Source: Apostichopus japonicus (Eukaryota > Echinodermata > Holothuroidea > Aspidochirotida > Stichopodidae). From it: DNA of 64,000 nt. The DNA lies in contig NC_092580.1 in NCBI RefSeq assembly GCF_037975245.1, positions 3,944,501-4,008,500 on the forward strand, written 5' to 3'. A program made the translations under genes and the position numbers. Shown here in pieces: positions 61,161 through 64,000 of the stretch. The notes beneath the pieces were generated by a model. It was not told where the DNA came from. It did no database searches and saw only the letters and a program-made list of their open reading frames with translations. The first letter of the stretch is position 1. The number at the start of each line of letters is the position of its first letter.

Positions 61161-64000
61161 GTGAGTATTTTGTGGGGCCAAATCATGAGTGTAGAACGAA
61201 ACGTAGATAACAATGTAATTAATGGTTACACTTAGGCTAGCCAAGTGTAGGCCCAAAGAAGCCTATAGTCTTACTAGTAAATACTTGGACCAATGTCTCA
61301 TTCATAGTACACCCGTTCCACGATCCCGTAGCCTTACTAATCGCCACAAAGTATAGTCCAAATGCAAGCCAGCCTATACATTTCTATATTATGTGGTTAT
61401 CAGCTCAAGTCAAGATCATGGTTCCATTCAGATGTTGCAGACATTAGTCTTGGTTCAAGTTCAAGCAGTCTTAGTCGTGGGACTACTTAGTCCTATTACT
61501 ACTAGGCCTAGTCTTACTCTTGTTGTGGAACAAGATATAGGCTTTTCTCATATTACCCACAAACTTTGAAATTTCAGGCTAGGCCTTCATGATGACAGTC
61601 TTGAAAGTATTCAGTGCACACATTACAAATGAGCTTGAACAATATGACAACAGCCATAGGCTAGATGATTTTTTGAACTATTTTCTTGAGGCTGAACATT
61701 AATGAAAACTTACTTCTTAATGTTATTGTCAGGTAAAAAAATACAATAATGGCCTATGTGTATATATATACAGGGAAATAGAATTGGTTGCCACCATAAT
61801 TTACACTTGTAATGTCTTTTATCATGGCAATGTTGATGTCTGGTTCAAAAGAGACAATAGGGTGTGGCAAATCATATCGGTTGGGATGAAATTGAAGGCA
61901 CAAAGGCGGATATGGCAAATTGTTATATAATTGTTAAACATACTATTACTGTTTATATTTTGTGCAGCAGTTGTGGAGGTTTATAAAGTTTGTTTACAAA
62001 CTTTATGATACTGTATAAGAGTCAAGATATAAGACTACATGGAAATTATAAGTTTGTGTAAGTACTGTGTAGTGTATCTGGATATTTTGTATCTGTGGCA
62101 TTTTGGGACGCTGCAGAAGTGTAAAAGACGTCCTTGCCTGGTCATTTTGTGTCATACATACCTTTCCTTTGCAAGCTTTTCAAATGCAATACATTCAAGC
62201 GGAACAGCTTTGTTCCCACAGACCTGTGACTTATATAGTGCAAATGGATCCTGTTGCACTGTATGATTCGGTTCTGTACAACAGTTCATCTTATTGTTAC
62301 AGTACTATATTGTTCTTACTTGGTTGAATTTTCTTGAAAGAGTACTACTGTAAATACTATAGGAAAGCCATGGGAAGCACACACTCCATTAGATGAGTCA
62401 GTTGTAAGTTATGTTGAATGGCTTATCTTGGATCTCAAAACACAAAAACCTTTTCAATGGAATGTCAATTTTGAAATTCTTTGTCCTGACCACATGGATA
62501 AAGCTTCTCATACCTTTAATTATTTGTCAGCTACTTGAATTCTGCATAACTGTCTTTGATATGTTCCTAAAAGGTATCTTGTATTGGTCCCAAATATACT
62601 ATATTCAAATATGGTCACCTTTGGTCAAAATTCTTAAACTTTTTTTATTACAACCTTTGAGGAAATTTTCCTTACTGGGACATTTAGTCATTTTTTGTGT
62701 TCCTTAAAACTGTCTGAGAACAATTTGGAGAGTAAAGACCTCCAGGAACACTCTTAGCAATTATAGCGTGCTATAATTTGGGGCCTATACTGACTACCTT
62801 TAATTTTGGCTCTACAAGGTACAAACAATCATTGGAATAGCGAATACAGGGGTAACTAAAACAGAGGAGATATCTTGTATACCAAAATCATGGTTCCACA
62901 AGAAATTTGGTATCAATCCACGCAGACAGACATTTTTCAAGAAGGCCAGCTTACAAGGCTTGCTATCAAATCCATACCAACGTATTTAACAGTACGTTCT
63001 GACATACATGTTTTAGTTTTGGTGAATCCAAACGGTAAAGAAGCCAAAAGAAGCTTATAATATTTGAAACCCTATCCATGTGGTGGCTGTAGATGGAGAG
63101 TGGCTTTTATCAAGCTTTCTCTTTTCAATGAGAGTTTAGAGAATTAAGAGGCAGTCATGTAATTGTCACACCCATGCCGGCTCTCAGGACTGCCCTTTAA
63201 TGTTCCCATCTCACAGATGAGAACTTAACCTCAGCATCTGACCACATTTGCAATAAACTAAGAGAGGTGAAATAGCATCATCCCTTTCATCATCACTGCA
63301 GTGCAGCCATTTCTCAACATCGTATTATAACTAGAAATCCAAATCCATCAGAGTCTCATCAGCTTTGTACAGCAGCAAATTTGAAAGTGTCCAGAGAACA
63401 TAGTGGTTTAAGAACAGACTCTTGAACCACATCATCTCATCATCAGTGAGATACCTGATGTTTTGGTCATAAAATATACTGCAGGGTTGATACACATTAT
63501 TTAGCCTTGCGTACCTATGTACTGTGACATTGATGAATCTAGGTAGGTTAGCCAGACTTAGCTCTATCAAAATTAGCCTACACTTGAGTTAAAATAATTT
63601 CTTGTAACTCTGACTATGTAGCTTCATAAAATTGCTATCAAACTTGGCACTAAAACTGACAAGATCCACCTGCCTTAGGGGGGACTAACTGTTAGATACC
63701 AGCCCTAAGTATTAACTAGGTTCCCATCTCACAACCATAAAACACAGTGAATACCTGTAGTTAATGTAGTATCACCTTGCAAAATGCTATGCAAACTGGA
63801 CAGATTGCTATACAAGTCCAAAATTGCATGGATATGCTCAGGAGTATTTTAGCGCCGGGCGAATTTGTGCGGTAGTGTGATCCACATCCTGGAGGATGGT
63901 CTCGAGTGGGGATTCTCCCTCTCCTTTGGAAAATTTCTGCAAATAAAGTATGCTAAGATGGCGCTAACTTCAGTGCCAAGTATTCACCCATATTTTGTTA
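61161..64000. other. Second intron of the secreted-precursor gene or beyond, no clear exon
   Basis: Nothing recognisable as an exon apart from weak possibilities at the right edge. Open frames at 62039-62707 look like chance hydrophobic frames in AT-rich DNA. Confidence 0.4.

Noticed and set aside
62411-62707. 98-residue hydrophobic open frame
   Set aside because: AT-rich DNA gives such Leu/Ile/Phe-rich frames by chance; no family signature.
63845-64000. Possible exon at the right edge (open plus-strand frame after TTTTAG, and AAGATGGCG start-like context near 63956)
   Set aside because: The window ends before a donor or further coding can be judged, and the other strand also stays open briefly. 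Not supportable.

Overview
This is an animal nuclear genomic window: AT-rich, with long introns, consensus GT-AG junctions, tRNA-derived SINEs, hAT-type miniature elements, microsatellites and a decayed Ty1/copia element. There are no bacterial operons, ribosome binding sites or CRISPR arrays. The SINE types, the repeats built on the nuclear-receptor half-site TGACCT, and a non-vertebrate sulfatase suggest a marine deuterostome, most likely an echinoderm (perhaps a sea cucumber). That placement is inference, not proof.

Main gene: a complete coding region for an N-acetylglucosamine-6-sulfatase (GNS)-like enzyme lies on the minus strand from 44295 (start codon) to 8308 (stop codon). I reconstructed 12 coding exons by matching the translation to the family and checking every GT-AG junction. 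All intron phases agree, and the exons join to 500 codons plus a stop. The conserved features are a signal peptide, the DD metal ligands, the C-C-P-S-R formylglycine motif, the DNG metal site and the Cys-rich C-terminus. A short 5' untranslated segment lies directly upstream of the start codon after a splice acceptor. The first non-coding exon and promoter probably lie at 46.1-46.4 kb, where an E-box, an M-box-like site and a perfect DR3 nuclear-receptor repeat are clustered.

Second gene (partial): on the plus strand, diverging from the sulfatase, two phase-0 exons (52795-52905 and 61116-61160) encode a signal peptide, a basic propeptide and an R-Q-R-R furin-type site. The rest presumably lies beyond 64000. 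The product is not recognised.

Layout: 1-8.3 kb, non-coding sequence downstream of the sulfatase, with one SINE. 8.3-44.3 kb, the sulfatase exons with repeat-laden introns: a 10-copy ~108-bp tandem array in intron 11 and a 5-copy ~65-bp array in intron 8; a Ty1/copia relic with decayed LTRs in intron 7; a SINE in intron 4. 44.3-46.4 kb, 5' intron and promoter. 46.4-52.8 kb, an intergenic spacer with two hAT-type MITEs, a 470-bp tandem duplication, a ~110-bp tandem repeat and (TA)n tracts. 52.8-64 kb, the 5' part of the secreted-precursor gene, with a third MITE candidate and a SINE candidate in its first intron.

I found no clear evidence of an undescribed multi-gene system. The most unusual items are the composite promoter site, the repeats carrying DR1/DR4/DR5 spacing, the two-copy UUCG-hairpin repeat and the uncharacterised secreted precursor.
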